From: CAWACC01 sp964390695
GTDB taxonomy: Bacteria; Chlamydiota; Chlamydiia; Chlamydiales; Parachlamydiaceae
Reading direction: 5' to 3'
Assembly (NCBI GenBank): GCA_964390695.1
Contig: CAYMKI010000027.1
Span: 1-27,469, forward strand
DNA: 27,469 bases
Part shown: positions 15,302 through 24,432 of the stretch, piece after piece
Layout of the letters: each line of letters opens with the position of its first letter
Numbering within the stretch: the stretch's first letter is position 1
Made by a program: the position numbers and the translations under genes
The notes under the pieces: generated by a model
Databases searched by the model: none
What the model saw: only the letters and a program-made list of their open reading frames with translations
What the model was told of the DNA's origin: nothing

Positions 15302-15317
15302 ACATCCTGGCGGATGT
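15302..15317 (-). terminator. Weak terminator-like hairpin after the coiled-coil gene
   Basis: A 6-bp stem ACATCC/GGATGT with a 4-base loop, 6 bases beyond the stop at 15323. The following minus-strand sequence (TAGGATTGCATTTTTG) is only partly U-rich. Confidence 0.35.
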
Positions 15318-15322
15318 AAACT

Positions 15323-18300
15323 TTACATGCGCCGTTGTATGTTTTCCAGCTGATTTTTGAGAGTTTCGTTTTCGACGGACAGTTCTTTATTCTTATTGAT
15401 GACTTTTAAAGTCTTCTGTTCCGTTTGCATCTGGGAAATCTCTTTATCTTTAAGAATCTGGGACAAATTATTCAGCTGGATAGTTAATTCTGTGGTGTGG
15501 TGTTGTAAATCCTCATATTTTTGCTTGAGGTCATCCGATGATTCGGCACTATCGGGGCGCTTTTCCTTGGAGTGTTCCTGATCCGAATTAGAAGCCGTTT
15601 CATAGTGGTATTTTAAGTTCTCGATTTGCATTTCTTTATCCTGAATCTGAGCCACTTGCTGTTGGATGATCTGTTTTTGATCGTTTAACTGTTGAGAGAT
15701 TTGCTTCAGGATGGATTCAAGATTTTGGTTGTTATTGCGCTCGCGAGTGTAATTTGAGCGCATAAAGTTTAAGTCGTTTTCGAGGGCCTTATTTTTTTCG
15801 ATCGTGGAAGATAAAGATGAATGGAGTTTCTGCATTTCTTCAGCATCTGCTGCAGACCCATTTGATTGAGATTGTGAAATGGAGGTTTGGATATGGTTAA
15901 TATCCGCAAGCATTCCTTCGGTTTTCACAAGCTGATCTTGCAGGTCTTTGATTTTTGCCTCCAAGGCAGCTATATCTTGTTCTGTCTCTTTGACATGATT
16001 TAAAAGTTGATGTTTTTGCGTAAGCAGTTCTTGGTTTTCTTCTGAGAGGCTACGGTTGTGGAAATCGAGTGTAGACAGCTTTGACTCCAGAAGAGAGAGG
16101 CGTTCATTTCTCTTTTCGAGGTCTGCCAGCAACAAGGCTGTGTCTTCTTCCATTTTCAAAAGCGCCTGTGAGCGCTGATTGAGTTCTTGTGTAAGATTCT
16201 CGGCCTGTTTTTGCAGTTCGGGGATATGCTGTTTTTTTTCCTCTAATTCGTGGTTAAGATCCTGGGTGTGGTTTTCTAGAGTTTGAATTCTCTGATTCTT
16301 CTCATCCAATTGTTGTGAAAGATGTTCGGTACGGTTAGCAAGCTCGAGGTGGGTCTGTTGTTTGCCCTCCAGCTCCTGGCCGAAGAAAGCAACTTTTTGC
16401 TCTAGCTCAGACAGGGCTTGCTCTTTGGACTGCAGTTCTTTGGAGAGATGTTCTTTTTGGCTTTCCAGTTCGGCCAGAGCTTGCGTCTTTTNNNNNNNNN
16501 NNNNNNNNNNNNNNNNNNNNNNNNNNNNNNNNNNNNNNNNNNNNNNNNNNNNNNNNNNNNNNNNNNNNNNNNNNNNNNNNNNNNNNNNNNNGCTTGAGGT
16601 TTTCTTGGGTATTTTCTAGTTCTGGGATGGTCTGGTTTTTCTCTTCCACCTCTTGAGCGAGCAGTGCGGCTTTGTGTTCTAGCTCAGACAGGGCTTGCTC
16701 TTTGGACAGCAGCTCTTTGGAGAGATGTTCTTTTTGGCTTTCCAGTTCGGCCAGAGCTTGCGTCTTTTCTTGCAGTTCGTGCTTGAGGTTTTCTTGGGTA
16801 TTTTCTAGTTCTGGGATGGTCTGGTTTTTCTCTTCTAGTTCATCGCTAAGGAATGTCGCTTTGTTGTTTAAGTCAATATGCCTTTCTTGGGCGAAGTTAT
16901 AGAAATCACTCAGATAGCCTAGTTCATGTTCTATATTTGCATGTTGTTGAGCTTTATGTTCGATCTCGTGGTTTAACTTTACAAGCGTTTGCTCCAAGCG
17001 GATTTTTTCATTTTCCAGTCTGTTTTGAATGCTGTGGTGCTGGTTTTCTAGTGCAGACAGTTGTTGAGAGAGTTTTTGATGGGTTTCTGTTTTGGTGATA
17101 TCGACATATTCAGCCATGAGCGAGGAAAGTTGAGCATTCATCGCTTTTTCATCGGTGAGGTTCGCATTCAACTCTTGCGCATAGCTGCTGAGGAGTTGGT
17201 AAACATCTGACAGGTCTTGTCTCAAATGGTGTATTTCCAGCTCATCGCTAGCTAGCCAAATTCTTTCGGAAAATAAGGTCAGTTGGCCTAGGCGTTCTTT
17301 TAAGGCGAGGTCTTCCATCAGCTGTTCTGTATTTTTTAGAAGCGTAGCTTCGGAGTTTTTTTGATGAGCCAATTCTTCCAGCACTTTTTGATGCGCATTT
17401 TTTAGGGCGTCGGACTCTGTTTGACCGGCTTCGTGATGTTGGAATAAGGTGACAAGCTCATTTTCCATCTGTTTGGTGTTTTCCCTTTCTTGGCTTAAAG
17501 AGGAGATGAGCTGTTGAAGATGTCCGTACATTTCTTCTTGCAACGTAGCATAGGCACGGTGCAAATCATCCAGGTCTTTTTTTTGCGCATGGTGATCGGT
17601 TTGCAGCTGTGCAAATTGTTCGTTCATGACCCTTTCTTTTTCGAGGTCTTTGAGCAGGTCTTGTATATGATTTTCAAAAGTGTATTGGACTTCCTCGATG
17701 GTTTGTGCATGTGCGTCCAATTCGTGCAAGTATTTCGTTTTCTCCGTATCTAGCGAAGCTTGAAGAGTGTGAAGCTCATCCAAGAGTAAAGTGTGAGTGC
17801 CCAAAAGAGCTTCCTGCCAGGCTTGCCACTGTTGGTTTTGTGAGGCGGTCTCTTTTTGTTGAGAGTTGAGTTCTTGGGCGTGGTTGTCGTTGGCTAACGA
17901 TTGCTCTTCATGCAGAGACAGGATGTCTCCTTTAAGTTGCAATAGTTCATTTTCTCTTTGAGACAGCATTTTGTTGAGCTGTGTGGCTAGAGTGTCTAAA
18001 CGTCGGATGGTTTGTTCTTTGTCTGCAACCTGCTGGTTTAATTTTTCGGTGTGGGATTCGTGCTCGAGTATTTTATTGAAAAGTTCGGATTTGTGACGCT
18101 CTGCTGTATTCTGGAGGTCGTCCAGCTGCTTCATAAAAGAAGCTAAATTTTGTTCTTTAGCCTGACGCTGGGTCTCGATCATAGAAGTCAGCGCTTCCTT
18201 GACGGTCTCCATCTCCTTCATCTTTTTCAAGGTTGCATCCAGTTCCATTTGCAGGTAGGCTTTCGCGGTGATCAAGTCATTCAAGGCGCGTTCTTTTTCC

Positions 18301-18653
18301 GCTAGCTGGTGATTGAGATCGGCAATCTTGGCTTCGTTTTCAGGATCTCCATGTTTAAACAAGTGAGGCTTGAGTTCATTTAACTTTTGGTTGATTTCGA
18401 GCAGCTCGGTCCGCATGGATTGGATTTTTTCTGCTTGCAGTTGGTTCTGATTGCGTAGAATGCGCATTTGATAGCTTTCGAAACTTTCAGGCCGTGCCTC
18501 TCCGCTTGTAGAACCCGGGTAAACAGCATCGGCAAAGGCTGTCTGGGGTATTGACACAGAACCTAGGCCCAATGATAAGCAGGCTGCAAAAGAGTAAAGA
18601 CCTATTTGTTTTAGAAGCTTTATATCAGGATGGGCTCTGTATTTTTCACGCAT
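15323..18653 (-). CDS. Large secreted coiled-coil protein, one gene interrupted by an assembly gap
   Basis: Read as one gene. The N-terminal part (ATG at 18653) carries a Sec-type signal peptide: basic start, hydrophobic stretch at about 18-35, likely cleavage after AFA at residue 41. The rest is almost entirely heptad-like coiled coil rich in Glu, Gln, Leu and Lys. Close to the gap lies a 63-residue tandem repeat (KNQTIPELENTQENLK, KTQALAELESQKEHLSKEL, SKEQALSELE). The frame is open up to the 100-N gap (16492-16591) and again after it to the stop at 15323. The apparent stop reached by reading through 100 N is an artefact, since 100 is not a multiple of 3. If the gap were 12 bases, as the repeat predicts, the gene would be 3243 bases (1080 residues) and in frame; each extra repeat adds 63 residues. 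Location beyond the inner membrane is inferred; the function is unknown. Confidence 0.85.
16380..16865 (-). repeat. 189-bp (63-codon) tandem repeat within the coiled-coil gene
   Basis: The sequence at 16592-16646 recurs at 16781-16835, an offset of exactly 189. The sequence at 16401-16491 recurs at 16678-16768, an offset of 277, which becomes 189 if the 100 N stand for 12 bases. Copies are nearly identical in the centre and degenerate towards the ends (LEHKAALLAQEVEEK versus LNNKATFLSDELEEK). Confidence 0.9.
16492..16591. other. Assembly gap of 100 N
   Basis: Exactly 100 N, a size conventionally used for gaps of unknown length. Flanking repeat copies predict true missing sequence of 12 + 189n bases (n = 0, 1, 2, ...), all of which keep the reading frame open. 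Confidence 0.95.
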
Positions 18654-18675
18654 AAATAGCTCTCTGGTTGTAAAA

Positions 18676-18704
18676 GATTAACCCCTTTAATCTCGACCTT
18701 GCAA
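18676..18704 (-). promoter_or_regulatory. Putative promoter for the coiled-coil gene
   Basis: TTGCAA (18699-18704) and TTAATC (18676-18681) are separated by 17 bases on the minus strand, 23 bases before the ATG. The -10 region is part of a small dyad, GATTAA-N5-TTAATC (18676-18692). Confidence 0.35.
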
Positions 18705-18720
18705 CAATTTTGAACTCATC

Positions 18721-18821
18721 TGCAGAGAGAGATGGTTCAACTAGCTAAATGAAATTCTTCGGAGGAGTAAAAAATACCCTCCCGAAGAAATTCATTAAGC
18801 TGGATTTTGTCTCTCTCTGCA
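18721..18821. repeat. 101-bp imperfect palindrome
   Basis: The two ends are the exact 12-base inverted repeat TGCAGAGAGAGA. The inner arms AGCTAAATGAAATTCTTCGG (18743-18762) and their complement near 18780-18800 pair with two mismatches. The centre is AT-rich (GTAAAAAATAC). No target duplication is obvious. Confidence 0.7.
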
Positions 18822-19048
18822 TCTTCGTCCAACAATACTGCAAAGCCGAGTTAATGTTAAGAATCGAGAGATATACGTTATCAAATAAAATTTCAAGTGT
18901 AATTTTATCTATTTTTTTCTATCATCAATTTTTTTAGTGATAACCTCAACTTACGCCATATAAGGATAGTGATCCAAAAATCCATATGATCACCATTCCC
19001 ATTGTGTGAGGTGAGTGATAAAGTACCAAAGATTGAGGAGCTTTTTTT

Positions 19049-21121
19049 ATGGCGGGTAAGACACGGCAGGCAAATCGACTAATACATCAAAAGTCTCCTT
19101 ATCTATTGCAGCATGCTTATAACCCCGTCGATTGGTATCCTTGGGGACAGGAGGCCTTTTCTGCTGCCAGAACAAATGGCAAACCGATCTTTTTATCTAT
19201 AGGTTACTCTACCTGTCATTGGTGCCATGTGATGGAGAAGGAGTCCTTTGAAAATGAAGAGATCGCCAAAGAGATGAATGACGCCTTCATCAATATCAAA
19301 CTTGATAGGGAAGAACATCCTCACCTAGATAATCTATACATGGATTTTGCCCAGAGTTTGATGTCGGGAGCTTCGGGATGGCCATTGAATGTGATTTTAA
19401 CACCCGAGCTCAAGCCCTTCTTTGCTGCCACCTATTTGCCGCCCCATACCCGAGGAGGTTTGCTGGGATTGTCTGAATTGATTCACAGAATTAAGGAAGT
19501 TTGGGATGGAGAAGAACGAGAGCTGGTCTTAGAGCAGGCAGAAAAAATACTACATTTGTTTGCAGATAGCGTTCGCTTAAAGGGGGTAAGTCTCCCGCCT
19601 AAAGAAACCATTCAAAATACTGTTGAACTACTGTTTAAACTTTCGGATCCGGTACATGGAGGAATCAAGGGTGTTCCCAAATTTCCCATTGGCTACCAGT
19701 ATAATTTTTTTATGCATTATTTTGCCACCATGAAGGATGCTCGAGCGTTGTTTATTGCCGAGAGGACGCTTGACTTAATCCAAAGAGGCGGCATTTATGA
19801 TCACCTGGGCGGTGGATTTGCAAGATATAGCGTCGATGAAAGCTGGTTGGTTCCACACTTCGAGAAGATGCTATATGACAATGCTTTGCTGGTTATGTGC
19901 TATTTGGAGCTGTGGCAGATCACTAAGAAAGAAATCTATAAACGCATATGTGAAGAGATCATTAGCTATGTTCTGCGCGATCTCACAGACCCCGAGGGTG
20001 GATTTTATTCAGCTGAAGATGCAGATTCAGAGGGACATGAAGGTAAGTTCTATACCTGGAAACTAGAAGAGGTCGAAGCACTTTTAGGTAAACAAGAAAG
20101 TCGGCAGTTTTGCGAATATTATGGAATCTCAGAAAAAGGAAATTTTGAAGGGGTTAACATCCTGCATACACCCTTGAGGTTAGAGGAATTTGCCGCCAAA
20201 AATCACCTCGACGAGGGGAGCTTTCGCCAGCAGATAGAGGACCAAAAACAGGTGCTGTGGAAGTCTCGCGAGACGCGTATTCATCCCTCTAAAGATATCA
20301 AGATCTTGAGCTCGTGGAATGGACTGATGATTCACGCTCTCGTCGAAGCCGGCTCGGCTTTGGGCAGAGAAGATATCTTGGCTGCGGCCCTCAAAGCGGC
20401 AAATTTTATACGCAGCGCTATGTGGAAAGAGGATTATCTTTTACACCGATGGTGCCAGGGAGAAGCTCTGTTTCGGGGAGGTATTGATGATTATGCTTTT
20501 ATGATCAAAGCCACCTTAAGTTTGTTTGAAGCAGGGTTTGGCACCATTTGGTTGCAGTGGTCATTCGAAATGGCAGAAACACTGGAGCGTAATTTCAAAC
20601 TGCAAGCAGGGGCTTTTTATCAGACGGATGCAAACGAAGAGAACCTGATTTTGAGGAAAGCGCATTACTCCGATGGCGCCGAACCTTCAGGCAATTCGAT
20701 ACATTGCGAAAATTTGCTTCGCCTGTATCAGCTAGCCAATCAAACAGCATTTTTAGACCAGGCGGAAGATATTTTGAAAACTGTAAAGGATTATATTGAT
20801 GACTATGCTCCCGGATATGTCTATTCCATCATGAATTTAAATCGTTACTACGATCTTCATACCCCCACCATCGTCATCGCCTTAAACGAACAAGAGGAGC
20901 ATGCTAAAGACATCAAGGAAGCCTTGTACCGAAATTTTATTCCTCACAAAGCTGTCATTTGGCGCAAAGAGAGTGATGAGTTGCTGTTTAAGCTTATTCC
21001 ATCAGTAAAAGAAAACGGAGTTCTAGAAGGAAAAACCACCGTGTATATATGTCATAAAGGGGTGTGCCGTTCTCCTCTAAATAAGTTGGATGAAATCCTT
21101 CAAGCTATAGAAAAGCTATAG
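19049..21121 (+). CDS. Thioredoxin-domain protein of the YyaL/SSP411 (DUF255) family
   Basis: A 690-residue protein. The N-terminal thioredoxin-like domain has the family signature SPYLLQHAYNPVDWYPWG (16-33) and the active-site motif C56-H-W-C59 followed by HVM. FxSGxGWPLNV-like and ATYLPP segments follow. The remainder forms a six-hairpin (alpha/alpha) barrel-like region (FPIGYQYNFFMHYF, GGIYDHLGGGFARYSVDESW, HFEKMLYDNALL, AEDADSEGHEGKFYTW, SWNGLMIHAL). These blocks are as in bacterial YyaL and mammalian SPATA20. The biochemical role is not established; a redox or glycan-related function has been suggested from fold. GAGGAG lies 8 bases before the ATG. The gene converges with the lolD-like gene. 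Confidence 0.93.
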   Translation: MAGKTRQANRLIHQKSPYLLQHAYNPVDWYPWGQEAFSAARTNGKPIFLSIGYSTCHWCHVMEKESFENEEIAKEMNDAFINIKLDREEHPHLDNLYMDFAQSLMSGASGWPLNVILTPELKPFFAATYLPPHTRGGLLGLSELIHRIKEVWDGEERELVLEQAEKILHLFADSVRLKGVSLPPKETIQNTVELLFKLSDPVHGGIKGVPKFPIGYQYNFFMHYFATMKDARALFIAERTLDLIQRGGIYDHLGGGFARYSVDESWLVPHFEKMLYDNALLVMCYLELWQITKKEIYKRICEEIISYVLRDLTDPEGGFYSAEDADSEGHEGKFYTWKLEEVEALLGKQESRQFCEYYGISEKGNFEGVNILHTPLRLEEFAAKNHLDEGSFRQQIEDQKQVLWKSRETRIHPSKDIKILSSWNGLMIHALVEAGSALGREDILAAALKAANFIRSAMWKEDYLLHRWCQGEALFRGGIDDYAFMIKATLSLFEAGFGTIWLQWSFEMAETLERNFKLQAGAFYQTDANEENLILRKAHYSDGAEPSGNSIHCENLLRLYQLANQTAFLDQAEDILKTVKDYIDDYAPGYVYSIMNLNRYYDLHTPTIVIALNEQEEHAKDIKEALYRNFIPHKAVIWRKESDELLFKLIPSVKENGVLEGKTTVYICHKGVCRSPLNKLDEILQAIEKL

Positions 21122-21182
21122 CTCTCTGAGGTTATCCCTTAAGCTCCGCATTGTTTAAACAAATTGGTAGGGGCGATAGGGA

Positions 21183-21260
21183 CCGAAGCGACCTAAGGGA
21201 CTATGGAGACAGTGACAAAACTCCGAGTCCCTGACGCTATTGTCCCTACGGACGCTTAGG
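21183..21260. repeat. Imperfect inverted repeat between convergent genes
   Basis: The 34-base arms 21183-21216 and 21227-21260 are inverted copies matching at roughly three quarters of positions (shared CC-AAGCG-CC--AGGGAC-AT). The spacer is 10 bases. It lies 61 bases beyond the plus-strand stop and 57 bases beyond the minus-strand stop, so it may act as a bidirectional terminator-like structure. It is GC-richer than its surroundings and resembles a dispersed repeat. Confidence 0.55.
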
Positions 21261-21317
21261 TCTCTTGTGATTTTGACAATTCCAGAACGTAACTTATTAA
21301 ATAACGCGATATGGGAA

Positions 21318-22010
21318 TTAATTATGGCTTATACCCAAACAACCACCTTGGAGGTGGTAACGGGTATCGCAACGTTCGGCTAAATGCGGATTGTGTGTAA
21401 CAACGATAATAGACTTGCCATGGTTTTTGGCATAGCCCAGAAGGAGGTCATGGATGTGTTGGGCTGTGGTCTCGTCTAAGTTGCCGGAGGGTTCATCGGC
21501 AAAAATAAGGTCAGGATCATTACAAAGAGCCCTTGCTATGGCGACACGCTGCTTTTCTCCTCCAGATAATAGCTTTGTGTGAAAATGACACCTTTCGCTT
21601 AAACCGACAGAATGTAATAAATCTAAACCTCGCTGATAGGCGGAGGATCCGGGCGACGTGTTCATTCTGGCGATGCGTGCAGGTATGAGCACATTCTCCA
21701 AGGCTGTATAATCTTCCAAGAGGTGGAAGGATTGGAAAATGAAAGCTAAGTTTTTGTTTCTTATGCGGCTTTTATTATGCCAGGACAGTGCTTGTCCCAT
21801 GATTTCTAAAGATCCCGAACAGGGATTTTCGAGCGTTCCTAAGACGTGCAGGAGGGTGGTCTTTCCTTGTCCCGATTGACCGGTGATAGCGACTGTCTCT
21901 CCGGCTCTAACCTCCAAATCAACACCTTGAAGTACGGGGATTTTCTCTGGGGCATAGTAGGCTTTGTGGATTTGACGAGCTCTTAAAGTGACCTTGGTGG
22001 TAGATGACAT
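21318..22010 (-). CDS. lolD: ABC transporter ATP-binding protein, LolD-like
   Basis: A 230-residue MacB/LolD-type ATPase. Walker A is G44-QSGQG-K50-TT; the Q-loop lies in FIFQSFHLL; the signature LSGGE is at 148-152; Walker B is LIFADE (168-173) with the D-loop SGNLD; the H-loop is H206 in VVTHN. A LolD role, energising release of lipoproteins from the inner membrane, is assigned from size, from the ALENVLIPARI segment and from pairing with a LolC/E-like permease one base upstream. An efflux or cell-division (FtsE) role is less likely given the partner's large periplasmic domain and the rpmG linkage recalled from Chlamydia. Confidence 0.88.
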   Translation of the reverse strand: MSSTTKVTLRARQIHKAYYAPEKIPVLQGVDLEVRAGETVAITGQSGQGKTTLLHVLGTLENPCSGSLEIMGQALSWHNKSRIRNKNLAFIFQSFHLLEDYTALENVLIPARIARMNTSPGSSAYQRGLDLLHSVGLSERCHFHTKLLSGGEKQRVAIARALCNDPDLIFADEPSGNLDETTAQHIHDLLLGYAKNHGKSIIVVTHNPHLAERCDTRYHLQGGCLGISHN

Positions 22011-22011
22011 A

Positions 22012-24153
22012 TTATTCAGACCTCAATATGGTGGAAGGTCGTACCAGGCTGGCTTTAATAGCCGGCACGAGACCCGCTAGCAGAGATATGACCGTTGTCG
22101 CGACGATGACAAAGAGCAATGCTTCCAGGCTGAGTTCAGTCGGCAGATTTTCGCCAAAGTACACGGGGTTGAACATGTCATGTCCTTGGATGCGGCTGAT
22201 CGTATTCACTAGCAGCGGCAAATTCTTTAACGTGGCTATGGCTGCCAGGGTTCCCATGAGACTGCCGGCAACGCCCATGAAGACTCCACAAGTGCCGAAT
22301 ATGAAGGCTATGCTGAAAGAAGTGGCGCCCATGGAGCGCAAAATGCCAATTTCCATCTTTTTGTCGTTGACGAGGATGATGAGCATGGAAATGATGTTGG
22401 AGCACGCCACCAGGATGATGATGGTTGCTAATAGTGTAAACAGATTTTTCTCACTTTGGAGCTGTTTGATGAGGTCTTTAGTGAATTCATAATCGCGATA
22501 AGTTTCGACATTCCAATAGTTGGCAATTCCGCGATCAGCCAAAGCGGCTTGCAGCTTATGTTTAATTATCTCGGCTTGGTTGATGTTGTCAAAGCGAACA
22601 TTGATCCCATTGGTCATAGCTGTATCGTTCTGGCTAATAGATGAGCGGATGATGCTGGTGACTTCAGGGTTGACTAGAATGATTTTACCGCCAGTGGGAA
22701 TAACTCCGGGTTCATAAAAGCCGGCGACAAAAATAGGGATGCGCTGTTCTTGCACAGAGCTCGTTGTGGGAGCTGCATAAGAAACGCTGCCTTGGTCGCC
22801 AATTGCTATGCCTACATCTCGAAAGCTTCTGGGCAGCAAAATACCTTCACCAAAATAGGTATTGCTGGGAAGGATGTGAGAGGATGTGTTATTTTGACGC
22901 TGTGTGAAGTTCCATAGAAAGGGATTGTGTATATCGGCGGTGGAGGGAGGTGATAATTCCAAGCGGGAAATAACTAAATTTTTGAGAGGGGCTTTGCCTG
23001 CGAGGGGATGCCCTTGAATGCGGGTCTGCAGATTAAATACTATATTAGAAGGCTTCTTTACTGTGCGTAAGGAATCGGTGTCCAGCTGTGCTGATAAGGG
23101 AATGTTCTCGGCAAGAGCTATGGGGATGTATTTTGGCAAAGATATAGCTTCTTTACCTTTAGCCAGTAAAGAGATCTCTTTGTCCTGTATTTTAATTTGA
23201 ACTGCCTCTGCTTGGTATCCATCATCAGTTCCATTTTGAACAGAATTGGGACGGGTATGGGCCTCTTGTGGAATGACAACTCGCACTAACTTGTCGTTTT
23301 TGTAGAGTGCCCAAGCAGATAATACTCCGTTTTCGGGCAACAAATGTCTAGGCAAATTCCAGGTCGCCGGGGGTGTTGTGAGTTCTTTGATATCGACGGC
23401 TTTGAAGAATTCGGCTAGGTAAGATTGTAGATCTACAGCCGGGATAGATTCAGGATGATCAGACACTTCATAAGAGGGGGAGCCAGCCACCTCCAATAGG
23501 GTGAGTATATTGACCGCATCCCTAGCCGTTAAAGGTAAAATGGCCTTAGTGAGCAACTGATTGCTAGGATCAAATGAACTCAAATAAGCGGCTTGTGATA
23601 GAGTAGCTGTGGTAAAGGCGTTAGGTTGGTTGACAGGAGAAACGACGTCTACGGTTCGATGGCGCACAAGCTGCAAGTTCAGGTGGCCGCCGGTCATTTC
23701 AAAGTCTTTAGCTTGCACATCGCCGTTTAGCGAGTCTATAGCCTCATAAGCGAGTTTGACTAAATCTTTGAGCTGGCCGTCCTCGTTTAAATCCGGCTTG
23801 GGCCAAGTGATAGGCAGTTCTTCATCGACTTGAGGATCATAGGGATCTGGGGTAGATGCACTGTACTTTTCACCGATGCTCTTGAGAGTGTAGTCCGAAG
23901 TGGCACTGATGCTGTCAGCAAGATAATAGTAGGAGTTGTAGTAGTCTTCAGTAGGTGTAATTCTAACCGGGGCTGTCAAAGCCACCAATTTTTCTATCCA
24001 GTTTTTTTCCAAGCCGTTTGTCACGGAAAAAAAAACAACAATTAGCCAAACGACTAATGCGATCACTAAAATGGATATTAAGCTTATGATGGAGACAGAA
24101 AGCTGTCGCCACTTGGGGGTAAGGTATTTCCCAGCTACAGACAGCTCAAACAT
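22012..24153 (-). CDS. LolC/LolE-like ABC transporter permease with an enlarged periplasmic domain
   Basis: A 713-residue permease. An N-terminal membrane segment lies at about 19-43, followed by the SVTNGLEKNW motif equivalent to the SNGFE-type motif of LolC/E. A very large periplasmic region spans about 45-565. The C-terminal FtsX-type domain follows, with three hydrophobic segments near 571-595, 610-640 and 680-703 and the conserved KKMEIGILRSMGATSFSIAFIF coupling helix. The usual LolC/LolE length is about 400 residues, so roughly 300 extra residues sit in the periplasmic part. Only one permease is seen, suggesting a homodimer. It starts 32 bases after rpmG, with AAGGAG upstream of the ATG, and its stop is one base before the ATPase start. 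Confidence 0.86.
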   Translation of the reverse strand: MFELSVAGKYLTPKWRQLSVSIISLISILVIALVVWLIVVFFSVTNGLEKNWIEKLVALTAPVRITPTEDYYNSYYYLADSISATSDYTLKSIGEKYSASTPDPYDPQVDEELPITWPKPDLNEDGQLKDLVKLAYEAIDSLNGDVQAKDFEMTGGHLNLQLVRHRTVDVVSPVNQPNAFTTATLSQAAYLSSFDPSNQLLTKAILPLTARDAVNILTLLEVAGSPSYEVSDHPESIPAVDLQSYLAEFFKAVDIKELTTPPATWNLPRHLLPENGVLSAWALYKNDKLVRVVIPQEAHTRPNSVQNGTDDGYQAEAVQIKIQDKEISLLAKGKEAISLPKYIPIALAENIPLSAQLDTDSLRTVKKPSNIVFNLQTRIQGHPLAGKAPLKNLVISRLELSPPSTADIHNPFLWNFTQRQNNTSSHILPSNTYFGEGILLPRSFRDVGIAIGDQGSVSYAAPTTSSVQEQRIPIFVAGFYEPGVIPTGGKIILVNPEVTSIIRSSISQNDTAMTNGINVRFDNINQAEIIKHKLQAALADRGIANYWNVETYRDYEFTKDLIKQLQSEKNLFTLLATIIILVACSNIISMLIILVNDKKMEIGILRSMGATSFSIAFIFGTCGVFMGVAGSLMGTLAAIATLKNLPLLVNTISRIQGHDMFNPVYFGENLPTELSLEALLFVIVATTVISLLAGLVPAIKASLVRPSTILRSE

Positions 24154-24185
24154 TCCAACTCCTTGATGCGGATAAAGACAAGAGG

Positions 24186-24341
24186 TTATTTAGTCTCTTT
24201 GTACTTTACACGTTTGCGAACAATAGGATCATATTTCATGAGTTCGATACGATCAGGCGTATTGCTCTTGTTTTTATAGCTAGTACGGCAGTGAGGACTT
24301 TCTTCACTTTTTAATTTAATTTGCATGCGTTTGCTTGCCAT
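24186..24341 (-). CDS. rpmG: 50S ribosomal protein L33
   Basis: A 51-residue protein, MASKRMQIKLKSEESPHC at the N-terminus and RIELMKYDPIVRKRVKYKET at the C-terminus, matching bacterial L33. It is a zinc-free (C-minus) form: the two CxxC pairs of the zinc-binding type are absent and only one cysteine (C18) is present. AAGGAG lies 8 bases before the ATG. It is the first gene of the rpmG - lolE-like - lolD-like run; from memory, the same order occurs in Chlamydia trachomatis. Confidence 0.95.
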   Translation of the reverse strand: MASKRMQIKLKSEESPHCRTSYKNKSNTPDRIELMKYDPIVRKRVKYKETK

Positions 24342-24432
24342 TTTTTTCAACTCCTTGATTTAAAATATTGAGAATAATACATTGGCAAAAAAAATTCAAG
24401 TGCAGATTTTTTTTGAATTGCAGAAAGATGTG

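Larger units (their letters stand above)
14755..15322. other. Non-coding interval between paralogue 3 and the coiled-coil gene
   Basis: No recognisable gene. It contains the candidate promoter 14790-14818, an 8-bp AGCCTAGG/CCTAGGCT hairpin (15062-15083), and a symmetrical palindromic element (15091-15288). A 49-codon open frame starting at 14963 has no properly spaced ribosome site and no recognisable product. Confidence 0.6.
18654..19048. other. Divergent intergenic region between the coiled-coil and YyaL-like genes
   Basis: No gene is supported. It contains the candidate minus-strand promoter at 18676-18704, a 101-bp palindrome (18721-18821), an AT-rich stretch (about 18880-18940) and the ribosome site of the plus-strand gene (GAGGAG at 19035-19040). 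No convincing plus-strand promoter was identified. Confidence 0.6.

Noticed and set aside
16362..16619. Plus-strand open frame spanning the N gap
   Set aside because: It is antisense to the coiled-coil gene, consists largely of undetermined residues and has no ribosome site.
16380..16865. Repeat array considered as CRISPR or minisatellite
   Set aside because: The repeats are directly adjacent, in frame and coding for coiled coil; there are no spacers.
16407..18653. Coiled-coil gene ending at 16407 after reading through the N stretch
   Set aside because: The tail after the gap is in the wrong frame because 100 N is an arbitrary length; the correct frame is open from 16491 to the stop at 15323.
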